This document shows positions 37,312-48,603 of a DNA stretch of 64,000 nucleotides, piece by piece. The first letter of the stretch is position 1; each line of letters begins with the position of its first letter. The notes beneath the pieces are model-generated. The model ran no database searches, was not told where the DNA came from, and worked only from the letters and a program-made list of their open reading frames with translations. This stretch comes from Tethya wilhelma (taxonomy: Eukaryota; Porifera; Demospongiae; Tethyida; Tethyidae): NCBI GenBank assembly GCA_964030475.1, contig CAXIPT010000002.1, positions 8,326,553 to 8,390,552 of the forward strand, read 5' to 3'. The position numbers and the translations under genes are program-made.

Positions 37312-37895
37312 GGTGGTGGTGTGTGTGTGTGTGTGTGTGTGTGTGTGCATGTGTGTGTGTGTGTGTTCATTTTCAGGTATGTCCTGGTCTGTTTGTGTAT
37401 TCTGGGCGCTGATGAGCTGCCATTATTTCTTTGGGTTTGGTCATCATGCAACTATCACAAGCCTCAGGTTTGAGGCGGGGTTTGTCGGTATCCATGGTGA
37501 AATGACTGCCTTTAGTCTTCCATTTGCCGGAGCACTTGTTGGTCTCAATACACTAGGTTCTCAGGTAACTTGACACTTTTGTTAGATCTTGCTATCTGTG
37601 TAAATGCTTAGCCTCTTTTCTAGGCCTTCTTTTTTGTGTATGTGTGGATGAGGCTATAAGATACTCAAGTGTCTGTAGTGTAGTACGTCCTGTGTACCTA
37701 AGCTGTAAAAAGTTGATGTACAAGTGCTTCTGTTCGATCCCTTTTGTTCAGATTCTCTTCGGTCTTGGATTACCGCTGCTTGCAGTGTTGAGTCAAGATG
37801 ATAGCTCAGTGCGTTCACCATCTCAGAGGTCAAGTTCTGTAGCTGACAGTGTACTCAGAGTGGGACTTCAGTACATCGCATTTCACTCTTTCAAG
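35881..37895 (+). CDS. PIGO: GPI ethanolamine phosphate transferase 3 (PIG-O), C-terminal membrane part
   Basis: PIG-O adds ethanolamine phosphate to the third mannose of GPI anchor precursors in the ER membrane. Exons 35881-37196, 37377-37564 and 37752-37895, in frame. The product has many hydrophobic segments (for example GLVLLLLVVIATPLML and VVCLVVSILLVAIWIPVALL) and PIG-O landmarks: CRDLQ, VYLGLPVAALCVAGFWAM, LLPRAVY, FGHHATITSLRFEAGFVG and GLNTLGSQILFGLGLPLL. The N-terminal phosphatase-like catalytic domain is missing because the sequence begins at N35880, and the last exons are missing in the gap at 37945. It is a single-copy gene here, between two oppositely oriented XDH copies. Confidence 0.85.
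37271..37366. repeat. Compound microsatellite in PIGO intron
   Basis: Runs of TTG, GGT and GT units in succession fill the intron between the first two visible PIGO exons and end about 10 bp before the acceptor TTTTCAG. Confidence 0.9.
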
Positions 37896-37944
37896 GTACA
37901 TAATATTATCAGTGTACATGTCTGCCCCATCCCCCCCCCCCCCC

Positions 37945-38072
37945 NNNNNNNNNNNNNNNNNNNNNNNNNNNNNNNNNNNNNNNNNNNNNNNNNNNNNNNN
38001 NNNNNNNNNNNNNNNNNNNNNNNNNNNNNNNNNNNNNNNNNNNNNNNNNNNNNNNNNNNNNNNNNNNNNNNN
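37945..38072. other. Assembly gap (128 N)
   Basis: The gap follows a poly-C run (37930-37944) after a PIGO donor and opens directly inside an XDH copy 5 exon, so it joins two unrelated coding regions. Its true size is unknown. Confidence 0.95.
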
Positions 38073-41000
38073 AAGGAAGTGTTGGAAGCCAAGTTGGTGC
38101 GACAGGCTTGACCAATGATACGGACGTTGGGAATCTTGTAAGTGTTATCAAGGCTAGTCATGGAGAGTTCCAATATCTACAAATGAGGCCATACACACAC
38201 ATTCAGTAAAAGACAATAAAACTGCACACAATGTAGTTTCCTTTCATTGTAATACCTTAATGCTACAATTATTAATTTGCAAGGTACATTTTTTGGCGTA
38301 CTTTAGATTCTGTGTATTTTATTACAACTAAATTTTGCTGAAAATGTAGCGAAAGTGTTATTGATGTTAGAATAGTAGTCTATAGTAGCCTCTACCCAGG
38401 CTCTCCCCTTTGACCTTACCATTACGTCCAAGAGGAGAGCCCGGGAACTAGCATGAAGTGGCTTACAGTACACATGGTGTCGTGAACTGGCTTGTAGGTT
38501 TGAACCAATTTAATGATAATTATCCACGAAATTTCTCCATATTATGCTATAATATTTATATCTATGGGCATCGCACAGCTCATTTGTGAAAAGTAAATTT
38601 CAAAAATGTTTGACGAGAATATCAAAGTTAGACTCCACAAAGCTTTCATGCTATAGGGTAACAAGTAGTAAAAATTTTATAAAAATGAGAAGTGTAGGAA
38701 TGGGCAGTGCAGTAAAAAGCAATAAAACAAGGCAAGTGTCTGAATTTTGGAACATGACTACTTCACTCTGCGTACTTAAGGCCTGGGTCAACAGCATACC
38801 TTATAATGTATAGTAAAATAATCTCATCAATATTCGGAATGGTCATAACTTTTAAACTAACTAATTAGTAACCATGGAAACATAGGTATAGATTCTTCGA
38901 GATATTTTAAACATCCTTAAGTCAAAAATTGGTCATGTGACTGTTCCATATTTGCTGAATCAGCAAAAAATGAATAATTAATTAGGCGGAAATGTTCCCC
39001 TGTTGCTATGGTAACCATTTTTTGTATAAAAATTTTTTTTATCAATATATGCCTAAATCTTAATTGGGGTTCAGAAATACTGATCTGGATAAAAGATATG
39101 CAGCTTTTTCCATATAATGCACACCGGCCGTTCTCTCCTTCTCGGCTATATCTTATCAACAATACGATCAGCGGTAACCCCAACCGAGATTATAGAGGTT
39201 CATGATAATAGTTATCTCCTGAAAAAGTTTGGTTGCCATAGCAACCTTCTAAGGTTTCCGCCTAATTAATTATTCATAGTTTAAGGTGTTTCATTGACCA
39301 ATCATTATTTACATGAATATTCATTATTTTGGAACGAGATTTTGGTAACATGAAAACGAAAGGCCAAAAATTTGTTGCATAGCAAAGAAATTAGGAAAAG
39401 CTATTTGATATTCTGTAGATCTGAATTTTAATTCAGGCAAAATTTCAATCATTTTCAAGGTGACCCGGGCACAGAGCATTTTCATGAGTCAATTGCAAGT
39501 TCATCATTCAATGATAATTGTCAGCCATTTGGCTCACGAGTCAATGCAAGCAATCACTTGATTAGTTTAGATAAAGTAATAAGCATGTAGAATGTAATGT
39601 ATGAGAGTTGGGTACAAAAAATGAAGTAGTCATGTGCAGAAATTCAGAGACTTGCCTTGTTTCATTGCTTTTTACCACATTGCCCATTCCTACACTTTTC
39701 ATTTTATAAAATTTTTACTACTTGTTCATCCACTTTTTTTTAAACATGCACTAAGGTACTCAACTGCATGGAGATAATCACACAGTAGAGACTAGTCAGT
39801 TCTACAAAAAGCAGAAGTGAACATTAAATTTTGATGCGCATGCGCATTATATGCATGCAACCACGTGGTCTATTGACGACCTTTACCTATATCAAAAGGC
39901 TAAATAAAAAGTACCAGTATTTTATATCGAGAGTTTCAAAGCTGCCTATATTTTGTTTTCTGCCTTTTTGCCAGCAAACGAGTCGAAAATGATGTACTAT
40001 GCATGAAATGAAATCCCACTATAATAGCTAGTAGTACACATAGTGCATGATGTGCCTCATGCAGAGGAGCACCAATTCCGCACATGCAGTGTGTCATTCA
40101 ATGAACTATACAGTTCGTGACAATTTTAGCTGCCAGTGTCTCACTAGAGTCACAGACTCTTGCAAGCCATGCGCCATGCATGCAGGATACATGGGCTATA
40201 CTAAAGCTAAATGTACCTAGTGTAGCTTGCTCTAACTGAGGAGATTCGACGGTCAAATAATTATTGCAAATTCCAATCGCGTGCACCATGACAACTGTTA
40301 CAGTATGGATCACGGAAGGACGATTTTAATTACCACCTTATATATACCCCATGCATTTGCTGTGGAAAGCAGCCTCTATCAATTTCTAGTAAGAAAAAAT
40401 AGCTGTTTAGTTGACTCCTATCCTGGAATTATGGCTCTAAAGTGCAGTTTTCTGCAAGACATCGTGACCTTTGACCTTGCTATTGCAGCAAAGATTGATC
40501 GTTCTCAGAGGCCGATTGAAAAAAGCTTACGATCTCGAGATTGAAGCAATGGCACAAATAATCAACAAAAGATAGTATGGTCTTCATAAGAACGAATTAA
40601 GCCTTCCCTTTCTTGGAGAAAACCGTGATAATTAGCTAAAAACTGATCATAATAACTTCTAATCGGAAGCAAAAAAAGTAATTATAATAATTCCAACCCA
40701 ATATACAAACCGATTTAATTATGATACCTCGTGCTAATGCGCTCGGCAATTATGGTCAAAATTGGCTCAATACCTTTTGTTTGTCTGGAAATTGCGTTCA
40801 AGTTAAGTCAGTTGCACTCTTGGGAAAAGGAATTAGGAAGGAAAACAAAATTGCACTCTTGTGGCTTCTCACCAGCGCTCTCACCAGAGTGCTCTAGAAA
40901 CTTTCTGCTTGTTTTCTCGGTTGATACAGTAAGTAAACTGTCTGGGGGAGGCTATTAAATGCATTTAAAGGTTTAGCTTTCTTTCCCTGAAAGTTTATAA

Positions 41001-42162
41001 GCATAAACATTTTGTATTGTGTTAATGGGACAAGCGACCCATTCCTACTATACGTACTACGGTATACGTATGATACCTTAAGGTTACTATTAATTGCGGA
41101 AACTATAATTTTAGCAGTTTGGCACATATGCACTTTTGGCGGATATTAATTTTAGCGATTTGTAATATTTTTGTTCTAATTAAGTGAAATTCTATTACAG
41201 TATAAAATATTGTGCAAGCTTCTCACTAAAATCGCTAAAATTAGTTGCCGCAATTAATAGTAACCTAGTACTTACAAATATAGTATTATCTGTTGATCTC
41301 CCTCCATTACAATAGAGGTGGACTTCCAGAGATGACACTCTACCATCAGAGGAGAAACCAACCTATACAGATGAACACAAAAATCATTAGGTCATGTTTG
41401 CCAATATGAGATAAAATTTTAGTCTTTATAGAGAGATTCAAAGGGCATTCAAAGCCTCATACACCAAGGTCCCTCCTCATGATACCAATCAATGCCCTTT
41501 TAAACTCATTGGCACTAAAATCCTCCTATGTACAAACATAAGAGAATACAGAAAGCTTACTTTGTATTTAGCTAGGTAGGGGTGCCTCCCTCCAGTATAT
41601 ATCATGTCCTCATCACGATCAAGCATGTTCCTCACAGGAACACCAAATCTGTTTCAAGAATTATCAAAAAAGGAGAAAAATATCTATTTCAACAGATCTT
41701 ACTTATTGGCAGCCACAGCTACAGCCAGTGATACAACTAGTCCTGCAGTTTCCTTTCCACCAAATGCACCACCTGGTGAAAATGAAATAGCCCAAAAGAT
41801 TATTAGAACAAACAAACATAAATCACCTACTAAAGAAAAATACTCACCTACTCTTTTGACTCTAGTGACAATTTTATTAGCCTCCACTCCAAGAGCTTTT
41901 GCCAGGCCCATCTGTGAGTTCTTCAGACCCTGAGTGGCACTCCACATCTCCATCTCACCTCCCTCCCCCTTTGGAACAGCGATACAGACCTGGGTCTCAA
42001 GGTAGAAGTGTTCCTGTCCACCAATCCTTACTTCACCTTCTAGCTGGTGTTCAGAACTGGCATAGGCTGAGTCAAAGTCACCATCTCCAATTTTACGTGT
42101 TGGCTCAAAGAAAGAATTGGCAGCAATTGCATCCTGGGTGATGTGTGTACGTGGCATGAAAG

Positions 42163-42232
<70 letters not shown>

Positions 42233-45200
42233 ACCAAAACATGAAATTTTGGCTCACTCCATCAGCACCTCACATACCTGATGAGTTCTAAAGAATCAGA
42301 CATACAATGTTGATACAGTTATACAAGGACTGCACATTATTGTGAATTACTTTAACAAATTTCAAAAAAATAATAAGTAGTGTACTAATGGGCAGTGTGT
42401 TAAAAGGTATTGGAACAAGGCATGCCTCAATTTAGTACATAAGTTAATCTGTAAAGCATCCATTGTCATTGATGTTTCTTGTCTACTTATATAGAAAAGA
42501 GACTACACTGTAAGCTACACTCCTCAAAACAGAATAGTAGATGCTACCCAAACGTGTACCACTACATGTCATAGTACTAGCCGTATAAGAAATTGTTTGA
42601 CAATGAATAATGAAGCATACCTCTATTGTGATCACAGTTGGTAAATCCTCATATGCGACTTTGACTGCCTTAGCAGCTCGTTGGGCCAGGGGTTTACTCG
42701 TGGCCGCAATGAGACCAATGACCTGTCCAAAGCTCTCCACCTTCCCTTCAGCAAAGATCACTTCATCAGAAAACAAACCTACACAATATAATGTAACACT
42801 GTGTTGCATAATAATTTTATTACTATCATAACGTTTTCACATTGCAGCAGTTATTGAATCACCTGTGATATTGGAGCCAGGTACATCAGCTGCACTCACA
42901 TAACCTTTGACCCCTTCCATCTTGACAGCATCACTGTAGTCCACTGATAGGATCTTTGCATGAACCCTGGTACTCAAGACCAGACCTGCATACAGCTCTC
43001 CTTCAAAATGAGGAATGTCATCAGTGTACCTGGATTACATCATAGAAATTTTTATTGAACATTCTTTGTTGTTATTATCATACTTTAACCACAAAATTAA
43101 TATGTTAGAGTTAGTGGTTGTATAATTCACACAGTACCTCTCCAATACACATAATTATAATAATATATCTGTTTTTTTTTGCGACAAATATATTTTTATA
43201 AGCAACATGAGTGCCTGTATACATTTTCTACATACATTATTACCTAGCCTCTCCAGTAGCTTGTTGTAAAGCTGAGAGGTGCATCACTGGTCTCCCTATG
43301 GTGTCCTCATTCGGTTGACCTTCTGACACTCTCTGGAATCCCTGTGTACTCTTGACCTGCTCTCTGTGGAATGGTAGTGTGGCACTAACGAGTTCGTTGG
43401 TCAGGGGTTTGCCTGGCAAACGAGACAGAACAGTGAGGTAGAACTTGAACAAGAATGAAGTGGTCAGGGATTGTCTGTACTCAGCCATCCCACCAGTCAC
43501 ATCAAGAGCTAGTTTGATCTCTGAGAGAAGAAGCTCACAAGCTTCTTGAAGGGTCTTCTCACACCAAGGCCTTGGAATGATGAGGGGAAAACAAACAAAC
43601 ACAGGATAATAATATCGTGAAAGTGTCTGAGTGCTTACTTTCCAATTAGAGCCTCTTGAGTGTTCTTTGCTATGACAGTGACGTAGCTGACTCCTCCGTA
43701 AGTGAGACAACACTCCTTCACAGTCCAGAGGGGCTGGCCGGGAGAGAGCATCACCCTCAGACCAGCATTCACTATGGCTGAACTACAAGTTCTACGACGA
43801 GCCTGCTTGTAGCCATAGATATACTCATGCTGTACGTATAATAGGAGATAAATAGTTGCCACACATTATTTGATCGATGAAGCATACTGCGTACCTCTCT
43901 AGTGAATGGTATGAGGACAGAGACAAGAACTTCATTTGGTTGGAAGGCTACACCATTTTTGGACACCTCAAAGTAGTTTGAATCCATGAGTATTGTTCTT
44001 TGTGAAACTGGAAATACAAAGACATATTAATTGTTATCAGGATGACCATGATATTTTTGTCATAAAGAAATAATTATTATTAACCTTTTGATTCAAGCTT
44101 TAGTTTAGCTCCAGCTGACACTAGTATTGAGTTAACATCAGAGGTTGAACTAGCAGTGCACACACATCCACCAACCGTCTACACAGAGAGAATAACAGAT
44201 AAACAAAAGCTCTGAGGGGCCAAATTATACCAACATTCAACTTACAACAACATTTCTGATTTGTTGGCTACCAAACCATCTCAACATTTCTAGAAAAGCT
44301 GAAAATGTTCTTGTCTTGTGTTCTGTAGGCCATAATCATAAAGACATGTAGTTGTATGATCTGGTCTGTTTCCAAGTATAATTGTTACCAGGGAATGAAG
44401 CTTGCAGTTCCTTCAGTTTACCAGCCAGTCTGCTCAGAGACACAGATGCCCCAACTACCAGACCTTCATCACTCAACTCCATACAGTTCAGCTCTGCTAC
44501 TAGACTAACACTGATGAGGACATCATAGAATGATCCACTCTTCATTTCCAAACCTAAAATAATTTTTAAAAAAATGGTTACAAAATTTCTCTTTACAATA
44601 ATAAAAACATGCATATACCTGTCTTCGTAAATCCAGCAACAATCTGATGTTGGGGTTTGCCCCTCTCATTATTGTGTGGGAATTTGTCTCTGAGCTCCAG
44701 CAGTTGTTGTAGAGTTACTGGAGTGTACCACTGACCCCCTGGACCATGGATGGCAAGTGGCTTGGGAGCTCCCTGCAACTGCAAGACCAAAGCATGCATA
44801 CCCTACTTACAAACAAAACAAACCACAATTTTTGTAATGATGTTCTTATCAATAACTACAAGTTATGTGAGACTTTGAATAACAGGATACCAGCAACTGT
44901 AAGCCAAATTTTAATTTTAATCATATGTATGGTAGTACGTAAAATAGGAATGGGCCGAATGTCCCATAGACACAATACAAAATGTTTATCACCATAAAAA
45001 TCTAGCAAGAAAAAGTTAAGCCTTCAAACTTGCTTAGAAGCTCTCTTAGATAGACTAAAAGCATGCAGCATGGAAAATGTTTATCACCATAAAAATCTAG
45101 CAAGAAAAAGTTAAGCCTTCAAACTTGCTTAGAAGCTCTCTTAGATAGATAAAAAGCATGCAGCATGGAAAGCCTAAACTCACAGAAACTTTCATAAGCA

Positions 45201-47367
45201 CTCGTTAGAGAGCGCTGGTTAGAAGCTACACCCACGCAATACTTACTTACTTACTTACTTGGAAGTGATTTCCAGAGAAACAATTTTAAAGGCATTGAGC
45301 TAGTTTTGACTACACAGAGCAACTTCTTTTCATCTGGACTAGTGCCTCTTACACTCGCTTTCTGCCTAAATGTGCTAAAACAAGAGCTAGAAAGCTTTAA
45401 AACTTACCCTATAATTCATGTACTTCAATGCAGGCATTTTGTAGGTAGAGTTCAAAGGTCGTCATCTATCCACATAGTATTTAATGTGCATGAACTTTAG
45501 CCTACTCGAACCTTTACTGTTACACAGGCTTATTGTAGGGACTAACCAGTCTCTGATAGTCTCCACACTTTAGTGTTGAAAAAAGTGAATGAACAAGTAT
45601 AGTAAAAAAATTAGCAGTGTAGGAATGGGCAGTGCTGGAAAAGTAAGAAAATTAACAAGGCATGTCGCAATTTCGGCACATGACTACTTATTTTTATGCC
45701 CAAGTCTTGCAATCAAACCTAGAAGGGTTTTGAGGGTTAATGTAATAATAGTTGTTGTAGAGTTACTGGAGTGTACCACTGACACCATGAACTATGGATG
45801 GCAAATTAAGTGGCTTAGGAGGTTTCTGCAAGTGTAAGGTTTACACAAATCACACCGGCACTAAGAGAACACCATCTCTACAACCCACAATTGTAATTCA
45901 TAATGCTTCTACAACATAAAACTTTTAAGCTATAAAAAAAAAACTATATAATATTATGACCTACTGCTGTATATGAGATAGCCTAACTTTACATGCAATA
46001 GTTACCTTGAGAAGAGGAGGGAAGATTGGTTCTTGTGTTGGGTCAAGAGGAATAAACTTGCTGGCATCAAACAGCACAGAGGGACCCTCAATGGTCCTAG
46101 TAGAATGGTGATCAGTCTCTACCATACAACATTGACCACCTTCACCACCACAACATGACCCCTGAAGAACACGCCAAATAAAATCAGGTAGAAAAACTTC
46201 ACATATAGCAAGAAAATTAGGCCTGAAAATATCAAAACCTTGGATATTATATATAGCTCACAAGACAATGAGCTACAATTATAATCTCTGCCATAACTGA
46301 CCTTTGCAAATGTTTTGTATCCTTCTAGTATTGGTCTATAGCCAGTACAGCGACACAAGTTACCTGGAAAAGCAGAACAGGTAGAGAAAAAGATTATTGC
46401 AGATGACTCAGAGTCAACATCGCATAGTGGGAAAGTTTTGTGGGATTTAACTTTTGCAGTTTTCGTGGATCACAATCACCAAAAGCATTTATATATCTGT
46501 GAAATTCTCCATAATGTATGTAATATTATACATATGGGCGTAGCACAGCTCATTTCTGAGACATCTAGATCCATGAAAGTTATAAACCCCACGAAACTTT
46601 CCTGCTATACGGTATTAAGTTTATTTCACCAATAAGACTTACCTTCAAGAGCAGCCTCTATTTCTTCTTCAGATGGGGTGGGGTTGTTCCTCAACAGTGT
46701 GTACATGGTCATGACAAAGCCAGGGGTACAGAATCCACACTGTGATCCGTGGGCCCTTGCTATCCTCTCCTGACAAGGATGAAGCACACCTCTCTTTGTG
46801 CTGCCAATTCCTTGAAGCTTCAACAGTTGTCACAGCTGTTCCATTTACTGAGCAGAGAGGAACCAGACAGGCATTGACAGAATAATGGACAACTCTGTCT
46901 TCCTCTGGACTGAAACGAGAGATCATAACAGTGCAAGCTCCACAGCCACCTTGTCCACATCCTAGTTTGGTACCTGTCAATCTCACTATATGTTCAATTG
47001 TTAAAGTATAGAACAATAGCTACAGCTATGATGATCAGATTACACATATTAAATTATTAATGTGGGATTTAGGCCCACTGGATAGGCAAAGCTACTGCAT
47101 TAGTTAGGATACAGTTGTTTCTTATGAAGTAAAGCAAAGTTGTTTCTCAGGAAATCTGGATCAGGATCTTTCACATAAATCTGGAGAGATCACAAAAGGT
47201 TAGCTATAGCATAGATATTTACGTAGTGTATAATATCTATGGCTAGCTATAGAGGTCTATACACTGAAACTTTTAGTGCATGATTCTACAGCTATAATAT
47301 AATGTCTGTATACCTCTTGTCCGTTGATATAGAACAGCAACCAATCCTGAGAGACTTCGAGCTCCAT
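38073..47367 (-). CDS. XDH: Xanthine dehydrogenase copy 5, start codon to Mo domain, frameshifted
   Basis: Exons: 47367-47314 ([18 protein letters not shown]), 47180-47113, 46981-46643, 46363-46302, 46161-46006, 44772-44619, 44553-44389, 44322-44246, 44178-44085, 44007-43895, 43829-43639, 43570-43244, 43029-42863, 42778-42621, 42133-41848, 41772-41703, 41648-41561, 41362-41276, 38176-38073 (cut by the gap). It is the only copy with the whole FAD/hinge region ([12 protein letters not shown]...[12 protein letters not shown]...[12 protein letters not shown]). Exon 2 is 10 nt longer than in copy 3; frame holds only if the acceptor four bases downstream (tgag|ATTG) is used. A 7-nt insertion in the Fe-S exon near 46812, creating TTGAAGCTTCAA, breaks the frame. 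This is a recent pseudogene or a sequence error. Catalytic GGAFGGKE is intact. Confidence 0.85.
38661..41078 (-). mobile_element. Composite TIR element, inverted, with nested DNA, copy 5 intron
   Basis: Module 2 (ACAAGTAGTAAAAATTTT at 38661 to CTACTTGT at about 39726) contains roughly 0.7 kb of extra DNA (about 38770-39475). Inverted module 1 follows to CATTCCTACTATACGTACTA. It carries TGCGCATGCGCA at 39835-39846. It occupies the same intron as the element in copy 4. Confidence 0.7.
41081..41266. mobile_element. MITE with AGGTTACTATTAATTGCGG ends
   Basis: Perfect terminal inverse match of 19 bp (AGGTTACTATTAATTGCGG and CCGCAATTAATAGTAACCT), 186 bp in all. It lies nine bases from the splice donor of copy 5 exon 41362-41276 and is absent from the same intron of copy 4. 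Confidence 0.85.
42164..42230. repeat. GT microsatellite, copy 5 intron
   Basis: An expanded version of the short CA/GT run present at the same intronic place in copies 1, 3 and 4. Confidence 0.9.
44927..45700 (+). mobile_element. Composite TIR element, truncated, copy 5 intron
   Basis: Module 1 starts CATATGTATGGTAGTACGTA. Bases about 44980-45073 are tandemly repeated at 45077-45168. Module 2 begins at 45592 (ACAAGTATAG) but only its left part remains. It interrupts intron DNA that in copy 3 reads straight through (near 23820-23830). Confidence 0.7.
45751..45835 (-). pseudogene. Duplicated partial XDH exon 6 in copy 5 intron
   Basis: Matches the 5' part of the exon at 13729-13576 of copy 2, including its acceptor (gcag|AAACCTCC) and the following copy 2-type intron. 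The real exon of copy 5 (44772-44619) is copy 3-type, with acceptor gcag|GGAGCT. An eight-base interruption and the missing rest make it unusable. It marks a recombination joint. Confidence 0.7.
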
Positions 47368-48603
47368 GGGTTCCGATCGAGGCTGTTTAGTCAGTGTAAA
47401 ATATCTATGGTTAAGTCTAGTACCGGATTGATCACGGAGAATCCCCACACAATAGTCCTTTTCGTTTTAGAGCGTAAGGAATTTAATTTTCGTATGTGAC
47501 GTCACAATTAATTGGGTCTGCACTTAACTTCCGAAGTAAAATTTTGCTTACGTGGCACTCAGTTTTGTATAGAAGTCAATGGGAAAATAGACATGTTTAC
47601 TACGTCAAATTAATAATGTCCATGATCAGGCATGTTAGCTACATATGCTAACTGTATACAAAATGGGGTCAAAAGGGTGTCAATATTCAATTCTGACTTG
47701 CGTTTCTCTGATTTGAATGATTTTTCTGATTTGAATGTCGGACAATATCAAAATCCTTAACTCAGGTGTAACGGCTAGGGTCTGAGGCCGCACGTGTGAG
47801 CATTGCTATAGCTGTGGCCACTTATCTAAGAACTGTTATCGACAGACAAAGATATATATCATATCTGGCTCTCTATTCTCAGCAAATGCAACAACTGAAC
47901 AATACACACTGTCAGTAGGAATAGTGACTTTATCACAAAAACCAAGAGTACCATACATACTTCCTGTATATACTTAGTCATGGCTAAATTACATTCATAC
48001 AATAATTTCTATTAGTCACTACACAGGCCTAGGCTTTCATCGAGTGATACATAAGGATTCTTTTGACATAATTTTAATAAAAAATGAAGGTTGTTTACAC
48101 GAGTTTTTTTAAAGGTATATAATGGGGACATCTCAGTCAACATACATAACATGTTACCATGGTTTCTTTTGATCCATTAAGTGCAAATTAGTGAAAGAAT
48201 TTACTTAGCACATAATGGCATCAAAGGCTTCATTAATCAACAACTTGTAGTTGAAATGTCCATCTCATTTAAAACTTCTCCATATGAGAGGGAAAAAAGC
48301 AAAGCAAGTCAAGGCAATGGACAATATTAACCTTGCAGCTTTAATAAGCTGTTCGTTAGTATTTACGTGCATGCGTGATGAAGTGAAAATTTGTCAACTG
48401 TAATAATAAATAATTTATTGTGAATTCAAAATTTCGAATTCTACACAGATCTCTCTAGTTACATACGAGGTATCATGGACAAAACTTATAGCAATTAATT
48501 TTATAACCATACAATTTGATTATAACAAAATAAATAATATAGTATTATCATTTTATTATAGTAGTTGTACAAAGTATTTTGGACACATCTGATCAAATTA
48601 ATT
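47368..48603. other. Intergenic DNA between XDH copy 5 and the methyltransferase
   Basis: About 1.2 kb, AT-rich, with no supported exon. It should hold the copy 5 promoter (proximal to 47367) and the methyltransferase 3' end (near 48540-48600). Confidence 0.5.

Noticed and set aside
38586..39205. Short ORFs in the copy 5 intron, including a hydrophobic one
   Set aside because: They lie within the composite MITE and its nested DNA, and no matching frame exists in the other copies of the element.
46119..46358. [16 protein letters not shown] with hydrophobic tail
   Set aside because: It is an XDH exon read through its donor into intron; the next exon is in another frame at 46161.
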